Counted from the first letter of the stretch, positions 16,895-25,371 are shown. The stretch is DNA of 64,000 bases from JAJPGZ01 sp038229295 (GCA_038229295.1 JBBROO010000001.1:62001-126000), one strand, 5' to 3'. Notes: a model not told the origin generated them from the sequence alone. A program made the numbers and translations.

Positions 16895-17575
16895 ATGAAA
16901 TTGATTTACTCGCCGCCCGGCTCGCAAACCCTCGCGGGCCTTCCCGTCCACGTCGCTCGGCGCCCGCCGGCTCCGTTGTCGATCTTAGTGGCGGCCTTGC
17001 TGGTTTCAGCGGCGTTCGCGGCCGAGGAAAAGAAAGAGGAAAATAAACCGGCCAACACGCCTAACGAAGTCGCAGTCATCAAAACGAGCGAAGGCGAAAT
17101 GGTGGCGCAGTTCTGGACCGACGCGGCCCCGGCCACGATCGAAAACTTTAAGAAACTGGCGCGCTCCGGATTTTACGACGGCACAATTTTCCACCGCATC
17201 GTGAAGGGATTCATGATTCAGGGCGGCGACCCGCAGTCGAAAGACCCATCGAAGGAAAGTCGCTATGGATCGGGCGGGCCGGGTTACAAAATTAAGGCGG
17301 AGTTCAACGACCATCCGCACATGCGCGGCGTTCTTTCGATGGCGCGCGAACCAGATCCGAACTCGGCCGGTTCGCAGTTTTTCATCTGTCTCGCGCCAAT
17401 TTCGCGACTCGATCATGAATACACGACCTTCGGTAAAGTGATCAAAGGCGATGCTGTGCTCGGAAAAATCGGCGACAGCGAAGTGACGAAAAATAGCGCC
17501 GGGGAAAACAGCAAGCCGACGAAGCGGATCGTGATCGAGAGCATCAAGATTGTTTCGACGGATTCGGTTAAGTGA
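16895..17575 (+). CDS. Exported cyclophilin-type peptidyl-prolyl isomerase
   Basis: A 226-residue protein from the ATG at 16895. It has an N-terminal hydrophobic export signal (SILVAALLVSAAFA), a charged linker (EEKKEENKPANTP), and a cyclophilin domain. Signature elements include FYDGTIFHRIVKGFMIQGGD, MAREPDPNSAGSQFFICLAP and YTTFGKVIKG. The Arg in FHRIV, the Phe and Gln in GSQFF, and the final His/Tyr region are as in active PpiB enzymes, except that the Trp for cyclosporin binding is not evident. It likely assists folding in the periplasm. It follows carB by 38 bases holding a REP-like hairpin. Confidence 0.92.
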   Translation: MKLIYSPPGSQTLAGLPVHVARRPPAPLSILVAALLVSAAFAAEEKKEENKPANTPNEVAVIKTSEGEMVAQFWTDAAPATIENFKKLARSGFYDGTIFHRIVKGFMIQGGDPQSKDPSKESRYGSGGPGYKIKAEFNDHPHMRGVLSMAREPDPNSAGSQFFICLAPISRLDHEYTTFGKVIKGDAVLGKIGDSEVTKNSAGENSKPTKRIVIESIKIVSTDSVK

Positions 17576-17581
17576 TTTTCA

Positions 17582-17651
17582 CCACGAAGAGCACGAAGGA
17601 CACGAAGAATTAATTCGGGTTTCCTCTTCGTGATCTTCGTGTCCTTCGTGG
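17582..17651. repeat. Near-perfect inverted repeat CCACGAAG...CTTCGTGG
   Basis: The gap before the amidase gene is filled by ccacgaagagcacgaaggac and its inverse ending gtccttcgtgg, a long hairpin of about 28-base arms around a short AT-rich loop. A diverged copy lies at 3006-3082. It could terminate transcription from the cyclophilin gene, but the stem is not followed by a T-run. It is best treated as an intergenic repeat. Confidence 0.75.
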
Positions 17652-17662
17652 TTTATTGCTGA

Positions 17663-18544
17663 ATGGCCGAGAAAACAAAAGTTGCGCTCGTGCAGATGCG
17701 GTGCGGCGCAGAGCCGGAGGAGAATTTTGCGCGCGCGGTCGAATTCGTTCGCGCTGCGGCCAAGGGCGGCGCGAGCATCGTTTGTTTGCCCGAGCTTTTC
17801 CGCTCGCAATATTTTTGCCAGACGGAAGAGCACGCGAACTTCGCGCTGGCGGAGGAAATTCCCGGAAGATCGACATCTACTCTTGGCGAGCTTGCGAAGG
17901 AACTTGGCGCGGTCATCATCGCGTCGCTTTTCGAGAAACGGAGCGCCGGCCTCTATCACAATGCCGCCGCCATCATCGATGCCGATGGAGAGTTGCTAGG
18001 CAAATATCGCAAGATGCACATCCCGGACGATCCCCTTTACCACGAAAAGTTTTATTTCACGCCGGGCGATCTTGGATTCCAATCTTGGAAAACGCAGCGC
18101 GGAAATCTCGGCGTGCTCGTTTGCTGGGATCAATGGTATCCGGAAGCGGCGCGCCTAACGGCATTGCGCGGCGCGGAGATTATTTTTTATCCGACCGCGA
18201 TCGGGTGGCATCCGAAGGAGAAAGCGGAATTCGGCGTAGCGCAGCATTCTTCGTGGGAATTAATCCAGCGCAGTCACGCCGTGGCAAATGGTTGTTATGT
18301 CGCGGCGGCGAATCGTGTTGGCTTGGAAACGCCGGCCGGCGGCGACGGAATTGAATTTTGGGGACAAAGTTTTATCTGCGGACCGGATGGCGAGATCATC
18401 GCCAAAGCTTCGGTAGATCGAGAAGAAACTGTCATCGCGGATGTCGATTGGGCGCGCGTCAACGAACACCGGACGCATTGGCCATTTTTGCGGGATCGTC
18501 GCGTCGATGCCTACGGCGGACTCGAGAAACGTCTGCTCGATTGA
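17663..18544 (+). CDS. aguB: N-carbamoylputrescine amidase (nitrilase superfamily)
   Basis: A 293-residue carbon-nitrogen hydrolase. The Glu-Lys-Cys triad is visible as LPELFRSQYF, YRKMHIPDDP and VCWDQWYPEAAR. The segments PELFRSQYFCQTE and HIPDDPLYHEKFYFTPGD are typical of AguB, which converts N-carbamoylputrescine to putrescine, ammonia and CO2, the last step of the agmatine route. Agmatine deiminase is not in the window, although an amidinotransferase-fold arginine dihydrolase-like gene lies at 31586. An iterated 10-mer copy encodes GRSTST at 17866, where the family has variable sequence. Confidence 0.9.
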   Translation: MAEKTKVALVQMRCGAEPEENFARAVEFVRAAAKGGASIVCLPELFRSQYFCQTEEHANFALAEEIPGRSTSTLGELAKELGAVIIASLFEKRSAGLYHNAAAIIDADGELLGKYRKMHIPDDPLYHEKFYFTPGDLGFQSWKTQRGNLGVLVCWDQWYPEAARLTALRGAEIIFYPTAIGWHPKEKAEFGVAQHSSWELIQRSHAVANGCYVAAANRVGLETPAGGDGIEFWGQSFICGPDGEIIAKASVDREETVIADVDWARVNEHRTHWPFLRDRRVDAYGGLEKRLLD

Positions 18545-18582
18545 GAGTTTATTTTCGCGCGGAAGCGCCGTACGTTTGCGGC

Positions 18583-19095
18583 ATGAAGACGTTTCTTATC
18601 TCACTGACGATCTCATGCGCGCTGGCCGCTTTCGTGCAGGCGCAGGATGTGACCAAAGCAGTCGCGAAGTTGGAACCAAAATCCGGCAGCAAAATTGAAG
18701 GCACGGTGACGTTCACCAAGAGCGGCAGCGAAGTGCAAGTCGTCGCCGATATCAAGAATCTCACGCCGGGTAAACACGGATTTCATATTCACGAAAAGGG
18801 CGACTGCTCGGCCCCGGACGCGGCTTCGGCGGGCGCGCATTTTAATCCGACGCATGGGCATCATGGCGGGCCGGAAGCAGTCGATCATCACGCCGGTGAC
18901 TTCGGTAATCTTACCGCGGATGCTTCGGGCAATGCGCATCTCGATTGGAAAGGGAAATGGATTTCGTTAGGCGGCGAAAATTCCGTGGTCGGCAAGTCCG
19001 TGGTCGTGCACGAGAAAGAAGATGATCTAAAGACCGATCCGTCGGGAAATTCTGGCGCGCGCGTCGCCTGCGGGGCGATCGAAGCCGCCAGGTAA
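18583..19095 (+). CDS. sodC: Exported Cu/Zn superoxide dismutase
   Basis: A 170-residue protein from the ATG at 18583 with a signal peptide (MKTFLISLTISCALAAFVQA). Copper and zinc ligands can be read in order: HGFHIHEKGDCS, HFNPTHGHHG, HHAGDFGNL, and VVVHEKEDD. The disulfide partners are Cys in GDCS and VACGAI. Length matches periplasmic SodC. It removes superoxide in the periplasm. It is 38 bases after aguB on the same strand. An iterated 10-mer lies 26 bases after its stop. Confidence 0.95.
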   Translation: MKTFLISLTISCALAAFVQAQDVTKAVAKLEPKSGSKIEGTVTFTKSGSEVQVVADIKNLTPGKHGFHIHEKGDCSAPDAASAGAHFNPTHGHHGGPEAVDHHAGDFGNLTADASGNAHLDWKGKWISLGGENSVVGKSVVVHEKEDDLKTDPSGNSGARVACGAIEAAR

Positions 19096-19129
19096 ATCGC
19101 AAAGCTCGCGCGCGAAAGTCAAGATCGAC

Positions 19130-20188
19130 ATGGACCTTTTGACGTTGAGCGAAATTCGTCGCGCTGCGCAGAGCGGTGCGGTCGAAGCGCGCGTTCATGT
19201 TCAGGTCGAAGCGGTCGCGGCAAAAACAACGCGCGAGCAGCAGCCCTATTGCGAGCTTTCGTTAGCCGACGCGTGCGATCGGATGACGTTGCGGGTCTGG
19301 AGCGACCATCCTGCTTACAAAACTTGCAGCGCGCTCGGCGGCGAGGAATTCGTGGAACTGACCGGCGAATTTCATCAACACTCGCACTACGGACTCGAGG
19401 CGCGGAAGTGGACGGTGCGCCCGCTGACGGAGCAGGAGCGCGACGAACTGTTGCAAGGCCCTGCTGCTTTGCGGGCGAAGCAGACGAAGGATTTTGAATT
19501 CGTTAGCCAAACGGTGAAAACGATTGGCGACCCGCGTCTGCGCAAACTGAGTGAAACGTTTCTCGAGGAATGGGGCGAACGGTTTCGGCGGACGGCCGCA
19601 GCGCGCAATTATCATCACGCCCGCCGCGGTGGCTTGGTCGAGCACACCGCGCAGATGATGCGCACGGCGAAAGCGATCGCGCCGTTGTATCCAGAATTGA
19701 ATGTCGATCTTTTGATCGCCGGAATTTTATTTCACGACTGCGGCAAGCTTTGGGAAAATCAATTGCCGGAAAAGGGCTTCGTCATGGGCTACGACGAACG
19801 CGGCGAATTGATGGGACACATTTCGATCGGTCTCGAGTTGGTTAATTCGCTCTGGCGAAAATTGAGCGCGGAAAATTCGGATGCGTGGAAAAATTTGCAG
19901 CCGGCGTCCGAAGATGTGCGTTTGCATTTGCTGCATCTGATCGGTGCGCATCACGGCGAAATGCAGTTCGGCTCGCCCGTGAATCCGAAAACGCCGGAAG
20001 CGATGGCACTGCATTACATCGACAATCTCGACGCGCGTCTGGAAATGTTTTTTGCCGGTTACCTGACGGCAAAGCCCCTAACGGATCGGATTTTTGATCG
20101 GGTGCGACCTTTGCCGGGAAATTTGGTCAAGGCGCTAGAGAAGTTTCCAGATCAATCCCACGCTGCGACGGATGGGAAGCTGTTTTAG
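19130..20188 (+). CDS. YhaM-like 3'-5' exoribonuclease (OB-fold plus HD domain)
   Basis: A 352-residue protein. Residues about 15-110 form an OB-fold nucleic-acid-binding domain (EARVHVQVEAV...YCELSLADACDRM). From about 160 is an HD phosphohydrolase domain: YHHARRGGLVEHTAQM gives the first His, FHDCGK the HD pair, and GAHHGEM and YIDNLDAR the later ligands. This arrangement is that of YhaM, a 3'-5' exonuclease of single-stranded RNA and DNA. The start ATG is embedded in an iterated 10-mer copy (AAGATCGACATGG), so the repeat supplies the start codon. Confidence 0.85.
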   Translation: MDLLTLSEIRRAAQSGAVEARVHVQVEAVAAKTTREQQPYCELSLADACDRMTLRVWSDHPAYKTCSALGGEEFVELTGEFHQHSHYGLEARKWTVRPLTEQERDELLQGPAALRAKQTKDFEFVSQTVKTIGDPRLRKLSETFLEEWGERFRRTAAARNYHHARRGGLVEHTAQMMRTAKAIAPLYPELNVDLLIAGILFHDCGKLWENQLPEKGFVMGYDERGELMGHISIGLELVNSLWRKLSAENSDAWKNLQPASEDVRLHLLHLIGAHHGEMQFGSPVNPKTPEAMALHYIDNLDARLEMFFAGYLTAKPLTDRIFDRVRPLPGNLVKALEKFPDQSHAATDGKLF

Positions 20189-20208
20189 TGCTGCGGCCTG
20201 CACGACAT

Positions 20209-20325
20209 TGTCATCCTGAGCGGAGCGAAGGACCTCACACATGACGAACCGTTCACGCTCGAAAAATTGCGTGATCGAAGCTTCGATGGTGAGGTCCCTC
20301 GCCGTCTGCGCGGCTCGGGATGACA
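20209..20325. repeat. MITE-like inverted repeat TGTCATCCTGAG...CGGGATGACA
   Basis: A 117-base element between the YhaM-like gene and the methyltransferase. It begins TGTCATCCTGAGCGGAGCGA and ends GGCTCGGGATGACA, with internal AGGACCTCACA and TGGTGAGGTCC that pair with each other. It is the sister of the element at 12910-13034. Noncoding. Confidence 0.75.
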
Positions 20326-20335
20326 GCAAGAGCAT

Positions 20336-21115
20336 TTAGACACTTAGCCGCCGGTTCGCTTCGGCGAGATAGGTCTCATCGATTTCGAAGCCGATGAATT
20401 TCTTCACGCCAATATTTTGCGCCGCGATGGCGGAGTTTCCGATGCCAAGAAACGGATCGAGCATGATCTTCGCGCGTGAGGCTCCGTGGAGCTTGATGCA
20501 ATTCTCTACGAGAGCTAGCGGAAAGGTCGCGGGATGCGGCCGCTGTTTATCGCGGCGCTGGATGGTTTGGTAGGGAATGAACCAGGTGTTGCCGCGGCAA
20601 CGACGGTCGCTTCCGCGCGTGTGCGACCAGCGCGCGATATTGCTTTTGTCCTGATACGGAACGCCGAGGGCGAGACGGTCGATGTCGATCTTGCCGGTAA
20701 TGGTGAAATGGAAAATGTATTCGTGGCAATCGTTCAGGAATCGTGGGGAACTGATCGGTTTGAAATGGCCATGCGTGCGATCGTCGATGGCGATCGATTT
20801 GATCCAGTGGATGGTGTTTTGCAAAACGAAGAGATCGCGCAATTCAAAAACGATTTCGTGCGGCAACATCGGATTTGATGGCGCGGCGCCGATGTTGAGA
20901 AAGAACGAGCCGTTTTGGTTTAAGACCCGGCGAATTTGCGCGGCCCATTCGCGGCACCACCGCAAATACGATTGTCGATCTTGTCGGTCGGAGAATTTTC
21001 CGTAGCGAATGCCGAGATTGTAAGGCGGCGAGGTGACGACAAGATCGACATGTTCATCTGGCAGTTTTGCCATACCGGCGACGCAATCTTCCAGATGAAG
21101 CTCGAACTCGGTCAC
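20336..21115 (-). CDS. Orphan DNA methyltransferase (N6-adenine or N4-cytosine)
   Basis: A 259-residue protein. Catalytic motif IV TSPPYNLGIRYG comes first (about residue 30), followed by the target-recognition region, and the AdoMet motif I LDPFLGIGNSAIAA comes near the C-terminus (about 215), then FIGFEIDETYLAEA. That permuted order is the beta class. TSPPYN permits either N4-C or N6-A methylation. No restriction endonuclase is next to it, so it is probably a solitary regulator or anti-restriction enzyme. It is divergent from thiG. Three iterated 10-mer copies (20683, 20973, 21041) fall in or overlap it. Its target is unknown, and the 10-mer's GATC or TCGA core is one candidate. Confidence 0.88.
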   Translation of the reverse strand: MTEFELHLEDCVAGMAKLPDEHVDLVVTSPPYNLGIRYGKFSDRQDRQSYLRWCREWAAQIRRVLNQNGSFFLNIGAAPSNPMLPHEIVFELRDLFVLQNTIHWIKSIAIDDRTHGHFKPISSPRFLNDCHEYIFHFTITGKIDIDRLALGVPYQDKSNIARWSHTRGSDRRCRGNTWFIPYQTIQRRDKQRPHPATFPLALVENCIKLHGASRAKIMLDPFLGIGNSAIAAQNIGVKKFIGFEIDETYLAEANRRLSV

Positions 21116-21162
21116 CTGAAGAAATTGGCCGATGTGATTCGATTCGTACAGCGAATTCGTTT

Positions 21163-21969
21163 ATGTTTTCGCCGATGTCGGACAAGCCTGCGAAATTGAA
21201 AATCGCGAATCGCGAATTCACGTCGCGCCTGTTGTTAGGCACAGGCAAGTTCGCTTCGAACGAATTGATGCGCGATGCGCTCGATGCGAGCGGGACAGAA
21301 ATCGTGACGGTGGCGTTGCGCCGGGCCGATCTCTCGGGCAAAGGCGATCCGTTCGCGAACATTCTCGATTTTATCGACGCAAAGAAGTTTCTGTTGTTGC
21401 CGAACACGAGCGGCGCGCGGAACGCGGAAGAAGCGGTGCGACTCGCGCGCATCGCCGCGGCGGCGGGATTGCCAATGTGGATCAAGCTCGAGATTCATCC
21501 CGATCCGCGCTACTTGCTGCCCGATCCGGTTGAGACTTTGGCGGCGGCGGAAATTTTGGTGAAGGAAGGATTCACGGTGTTGCCCTACATCAATGCCGAT
21601 CCGGTTTTGGCGAAACGATTACAGGACGTCGGGACCGCTACGGTGATGCCGCTCGGTTCGCCCATCGGGAGTAATCGCGGAATCGAAACGCGGGCGCAGA
21701 TCGAAATTATTATCGAACAGGCGACGGTGCCGGTGGTGGTGGATGCAGGATTGGGCGCGCCGAGTCAGGCGGCGGAAGCGATGGAGATGGGCGCGGATGC
21801 GGTGCTGGTGAATACGGCGATCGCGATTGCGTCTGATTCCGTTCGCATGGCACAGGCGTTCAAGAAAGCGGTTGAGGCAGGTCGGGAAGCGCGGGTGATT
21901 GGATTGGCGGAAAGATCGACAATCGCTAACGCGACAAGTCCTTTGACCAGCTTTTTTTCCAAATCATGA
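21163..21969 (+). CDS. thiG: Thiazole synthase
   Basis: A 268-residue ThiG. It forms the thiazole phosphate of thiamine from DXP, dehydroglycine and ThiS thiocarboxylate. Signatures include SRLLLGTGKFAS near the start, MWIKLEIHPDPRYLLPD with the Schiff-base Lys, VLPYINADPVLAKRL, and VMPLGSPIGSNRGI, then VVVDAGLGAPSQAAEAMEMG. Starts at 21163 and 21175 are both plausible. No ThiS or ThiH gene adjoins, which is unusual because they often cluster. No TPP riboswitch is evident in the short gap to the divergent methyltransferase. A 10-mer copy near the C-terminus encodes RSTIANATSP. Confidence 0.93.
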   Translation: MFSPMSDKPAKLKIANREFTSRLLLGTGKFASNELMRDALDASGTEIVTVALRRADLSGKGDPFANILDFIDAKKFLLLPNTSGARNAEEAVRLARIAAAAGLPMWIKLEIHPDPRYLLPDPVETLAAAEILVKEGFTVLPYINADPVLAKRLQDVGTATVMPLGSPIGSNRGIETRAQIEIIIEQATVPVVVDAGLGAPSQAAEAMEMGADAVLVNTAIAIASDSVRMAQAFKKAVEAGREARVIGLAERSTIANATSPLTSFFSKS

Positions 21970-21993
21970 GCAAAGTGTGATATTTTTCTGCTA

Positions 21994-22242
21994 ATGACTG
22001 CGACCGAGCTCCGAAACTTTTGGCACCGCGTTCCCTTTGTGCCCTTTGACGTGATTGTGCCTGGGAGAAAGAAATTGCACGTGCCGCACCCCGATTTCCT
22101 AACCGTTTCACCGAGCGGCAGGATCGCGCACGTCTGGACACGAGGGGACGATTATGCGGCGTTGGATGTTTTCCTCATCACTGTCTTGGAGAAAAATTCG
22201 AGGCAGCAAAACGGCGCACGGCGTGGAAGTAGGCGTGGCTAA
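21994..22242 (+). CDS. Small conserved hypothetical protein
   Basis: An 82-residue protein beginning MTATELRNFWHRVPFVPFDV and containing VPHPDFLTVSPSGRIAHVW, then ALDVFLITVLE. This pattern (MTA..LR....PF.PF...L.DG....VPHPDF..LSPSGR) occurs in a small family common in Planctomycetota and Verrucomicrobiota with no known role. The family usually ends soon after the 'ITVLE' segment. The basic tail KNSRQQNGARRGSRRG may be read-through into foreign sequence. Its TAA stop shares the CTAA of a GCTAACG word with the stop of a remnant on the other strand. It follows thiG by 24 bases. Confidence 0.6.
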   Translation: MTATELRNFWHRVPFVPFDVIVPGRKKLHVPHPDFLTVSPSGRIAHVWTRGDDYAALDVFLITVLEKNSRQQNGARRGSRRG

Positions 22243-22288
22243 CGAAGAACTTCGTCGTCGTTCGTCCACATGATGTGGTCCGGCGGGT
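22239..22288 (-). pseudogene. 3' remnant related to the end of the pseudopilin-like gene at 25403
   Basis: On the minus strand this stretch reads PPDHIMWTNDDEVLR followed by a TAG stop. The intact gene at 25403-25942 ends GPDHVMWTADDEVLR. The nucleotide match is about 85 percent over 45 bases. Nothing upstream of the tail is recognisable. The block between the two tails (22.3-25.4 kb) holds the XRE gene and the GH25-dockerin gene and lacks exact copies of the iterated 10-mer. The 'DGxWGTADDE' ending is common in exported proteins, so the tail may come from a different paralogue. Confidence 0.5.
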
Positions 22289-22401
22289 CATGTTTGCATC
22301 ATAATCCGTAAAATCCGCGTCATCCGCGGTTAAAACCTTACTTCTCAAAAATATCTGAGAGCCTGCATTTCAACCGCTTCACCATTTGCTCCAAGGTGAA
22401 T

Positions 22402-22668
22402 TCAGCGCCCGGCGGGGTTGCTGCGCTTCACAGTTCTCATTGCCTGCGCCAGCACTGCGCTAAGATCAATCTCCAGCGCATCCGCGATGCGAAGCAGGGT
22501 GTCGATGGTGGGAAGCCGCTCGCGTTTCTCCACGCGCATGACCATTGTATGACTGAGGCCCGAGCGAGTAGCGACTTCATTGAGGGAAAGCTTTCGCCGA
22601 ACGCGCGCTGCTTGAATCAGCTCAACCAGCCGGGCGATGATCTCTTCACGCCGCGAAGTCTTCGACAC
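22402..22668 (-). CDS. XRE-family helix-turn-helix regulator
   Basis: An 88-residue protein started at GTG. The HTH is clear: LIQAARVRRKLSLNEVATRS, GLSHTMVMRVEKRERLPTID, TLLRIADALEIDLSAVL. This is a Cro/CI fold with little else, ending in a short basic tail. A 13-base perfect palindrome lies directly upstream of the start (22669-22681) and is a candidate autoregulatory operator. The neighbouring divergent gene is the GH25-dockerin protein, a possible target. Nothing between 22243 and 22401 codes beyond the remnant tail; that gap contains short 'atccg' direct repeats. Confidence 0.85.
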   Translation of the reverse strand: MSKTSRREEIIARLVELIQAARVRRKLSLNEVATRSGLSHTMVMRVEKRERLPTIDTLLRIADALEIDLSAVLAQAMRTVKRSNPAGR

Positions 22669-22681
22669 ATAAGATTCTTAT
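22669..22681. promoter_or_regulatory. 13-base palindrome ATAAGATTCTTAT upstream of XRE gene
   Basis: The palindrome (ATAAGA-T-TCTTAT) abuts the GTG start of the XRE regulator. Its size and place fit an operator for autorepression. No second copy was seen nearby. Confidence 0.45.
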
Positions 22682-22693
22682 ATGATGAAGGGC

Positions 22694-22722
22694 TTGACAG
22701 TGGATGTGACCATAGGCACAAT
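22694..22722 (+). promoter_or_regulatory. Candidate sigma70-type promoter TTGACA-N17-CACAAT
   Basis: A perfect -35 hexamer, a 17-base spacer and a weak -10 hexamer point toward the GH25-dockerin gene 110 bases downstream. Only the -35 box and spacing are good. The palindrome at 22669 lies just upstream. Confidence 0.35.
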
Positions 22723-22834
22723 CCGCGCTGCATGAGCAGCAAACCAAAACCGAATCATGTAGCAATTTGTAGCCCGATGTTATTTGCGCGTCTCGCGCCA
22801 AACTGGTTCTACTTAACGTTGTTCTAATTCGCCA

Positions 22835-25360
22835 ATGTTACGTTCAACTTCGTTGCGGTTAAACTTTCACGGAACGCCTTTTTCACTGCGCGGAATAACC
22901 GGCAAGCTTGTTTTAGGTTTTGTCCTGTTCGCAACTAATGCCGTAGTTTTTGCGCAAACAATCCAACACGGAATCGATGTTTCGGACTATCAGGGTAATA
23001 TCAACTGGTCACAAGTGGCGGCTGGCAAAAAGTTTGCGTTTGTAAAAGCGACGAGCGGTCTCAACGGGAATCAATCCTATTTTGCGCAAAACATTCAAGC
23101 TGCTACGGCTGCTGGCATCAAGACGGGGGCTTATCATTTTGCATATCCCAACTACACGACGGCAAACACCGGAACGGCGGAGGCTCAACATTTCCTAGCA
23201 GTCGCAAAACCTTACATTTCGACGGGATATTTGCGCCCCGCCTTGGATATGGAAGACGCCCCAGGACAGAACAGTTATCCGGGTCAACAATTAGGCAAAG
23301 GGCCACTTTCCCAATGGATAAGGGATTTTGCCAGCGAGGTGAAGCGACAGACCGGTGTGGATATAATGATCTATTCGCCGCGCGATTATGCTAGGCACTA
23401 CTTTACTACCGATCTTAGCATGTATGCTTATTGGGTCCCGACTAATGACGGCAATGAAGCGGATGCTCCGTATGACATGGGAATCTGGGGAAGTTGGGCG
23501 TTTAAGCAATATCGCTTTGGTACGGATTCAAACGGTAACATAACGGCAACCTGCCCTGGTGTTTCTGGGGGCTGCGATCTCGATTCTTTCAACGGAGATC
23601 TGACCGCACTCAATAGCTACGTGATCGGAGGGGTTGTGAATCCTCCAACTATCACATCGGTCTCTCCGAGGGCGATCGGCCTTATCGCCGGCGATACTTT
23701 TCCGATCTCTTACACAATAAATGTTTCCGGTCCTCGTACCGTGATACTTGGCGCAAGCTTATATCCCGCAGGTCAAACGACGGGGCGAATGGATGACCCT
23801 GCGCACGATTCGAAAATAACGCTTCCTACGGGTCAGAGTATCCAGCAGCGTCAGTTCACAATTCCTGCCGGAACCGCTCAGGGAACTTATGACTTGGCCG
23901 TAGCGCTGTGGGATGACGTAAACAATAATAGCCAGATTGACGCGGGAGACCAGCAACTGACGCTTTACACGGTCGCAAACGCGGTATGGATTACACTAGG
24001 ATGCAGTTACTCGCTAAGCTCCACGAGTCTTGACCTAACGTCGGGTGGCGCATCAAGTGAGGTCAATGTTGCAACTGGTTCAAGCTGCTCCTGGACTGCA
24101 ACTCCGGATCAAAGTTGGATTTCGATTACGACAAACGGGTCAGGGACCGGGTCACTACAGGTGACCTTCAGCGTCACCGCGAATACGAGCTCCAGCGCTC
24201 GAACTGGCCACATCAATATAAACGGTCAAGCGTTTACAATCACACAGGCGGCTGCGAGTTCGAATAGTCAAAATGTGACGGTATCAAATGTTCTTGTTTC
24301 TCCGCCTAGCAGTCGACCAGGATTTACGCCTACATTCTACGCAGATATAAACTCACCCGTAACTCAGAGTGTTTTGTTCGGGGCTAGCATCGTATTGTCG
24401 GGGACGAGCACTTTATACAACGATTCGGCACATGATAAAGCGGCTACGGTGTTCGCCGGCCAAACCCAGTATAATCGTTTGTTTACGATACCGACTAACG
24501 CACCAACGGGCACTTACGACGTAATCTTCGGCGTCTGGGCCGACAACAACGGCAATGGACAGATCGACAACACGATTGATACGATGCTTGGATCCTTCAC
24601 CGCCTATGGTGCACTAACCGTGCAGCCTCCTCTCGGCACAATTCACACAACTCTGATGCCGCAGGGTGCAATAGATGCCGGAGCGCAATGGCGCGCTGAT
24701 GGCGGCAACTGGTTAGGCAGTGGCTTCAACTTACAAGTCGCGGTGGGCAATCACATCATTAGCTTTCAACCCGTGTCGGGGCGGACTACACCTCCAGATC
24801 AGATTGTTTCCGTGCAGACGAACCAGACTACTCAAGTTACGGGAACGTATTTTAGTGTGACTAGCACCGTGTCTCAAAAAACCCACGGAACCGGCACCTT
24901 CAACATCACTTTGCCGCTCACCGGCAATCCCGGAATAGAATGCCGTAGCGGGGGAGCCGGAGGTGACCATCAGGTGGTCTTCACCTTCGCAAATTCTGTT
25001 AGTGTTGGCGGGCTAACGATCACGAGCAAAGATGGAACTGCGACAGGCTCCCTAAGCGTGAGCAATCAGTTCGTTACCGTCAATCTCCACAGCGTTGCAA
25101 ACGCTCAGATTATCGGAATTAGGCTCAATAACGTAAACGATGGCACAAATGCGGGGGATGTTTCGATATCGATGGCCGTCCTCGCCGGCGACACAAACGG
25201 CGACGGCGCCGTTAACTCGGGGGACATCAGTCAGACCAAATCCCAATCGGGTAACACCGTGACAAGTTCAAACTTCCGTGAAGATGTCACTACAGACGGT
25301 TCCATTAACAGCGGCGATATTTCTTTGGTAAAATCTAAGTCAGGCACAGCGCTGCCCTAA
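22835..25360 (+). CDS. Secreted GH25 muramidase-like protein with BACON-like and dockerin modules
   Basis: An 841-residue exported protein. After a long signal region (hydrophobic LVLGFVLFATNAVVFA) comes a GH25 lysozyme domain (about 47-265): HGIDVSDYQGNINW, FVKATSGLNG, ALDMEDAPG with the catalytic Asp/Glu pair, and DLDSFNGD at the end. Then two beta-sandwich repeats, a BACON-like domain (CSYSLSSTSLDLTSGG ... SWISITTNGSGTGS) near 385-470, and a C-terminal module THGTGTFNITLPLTGNPGIE followed by a type I dockerin-like pair: AGDTNGDGAVNSGDI and DVTTDGSINSGDI. The target is probably peptidoglycan of other cells. The gene has no exact iterated 10-mer copy, and its composition is more AT-rich and codon-diverse than its neighbours, consistent with acquisition. 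Confidence 0.87.
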   Translation: MLRSTSLRLNFHGTPFSLRGITGKLVLGFVLFATNAVVFAQTIQHGIDVSDYQGNINWSQVAAGKKFAFVKATSGLNGNQSYFAQNIQAATAAGIKTGAYHFAYPNYTTANTGTAEAQHFLAVAKPYISTGYLRPALDMEDAPGQNSYPGQQLGKGPLSQWIRDFASEVKRQTGVDIMIYSPRDYARHYFTTDLSMYAYWVPTNDGNEADAPYDMGIWGSWAFKQYRFGTDSNGNITATCPGVSGGCDLDSFNGDLTALNSYVIGGVVNPPTITSVSPRAIGLIAGDTFPISYTINVSGPRTVILGASLYPAGQTTGRMDDPAHDSKITLPTGQSIQQRQFTIPAGTAQGTYDLAVALWDDVNNNSQIDAGDQQLTLYTVANAVWITLGCSYSLSSTSLDLTSGGASSEVNVATGSSCSWTATPDQSWISITTNGSGTGSLQVTFSVTANTSSSARTGHININGQAFTITQAAASSNSQNVTVSNVLVSPPSSRPGFTPTFYADINSPVTQSVLFGASIVLSGTSTLYNDSAHDKAATVFAGQTQYNRLFTIPTNAPTGTYDVIFGVWADNNGNGQIDNTIDTMLGSFTAYGALTVQPPLGTIHTTLMPQGAIDAGAQWRADGGNWLGSGFNLQVAVGNHIISFQPVSGRTTPPDQIVSVQTNQTTQVTGTYFSVTSTVSQKTHGTGTFNITLPLTGNPGIECRSGGAGGDHQVVFTFANSVSVGGLTITSKDGTATGSLSVSNQFVTVNLHSVANAQIIGIRLNNVNDGTNAGDVSISMAVLAGDTNGDGAVNSGDISQTKSQSGNTVTSSNFREDVTTDGSINSGDISLVKSKSGTALP

Positions 25361-25371
25361 TCGAAAGAAGT

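Noticed and set aside
17582..17651. A rho-independent terminator after the cyclophilin gene
   Set aside because: The hairpin is long, but no T-run follows, and related repeats occur elsewhere in front of genes. It is better explained as an intergenic repeat.
21116..21162. A TPP riboswitch before thiG
   Set aside because: The space to the divergent methyltransferase start is less than 50 bases, too short for a riboswitch, and no CTGAGA element was found.
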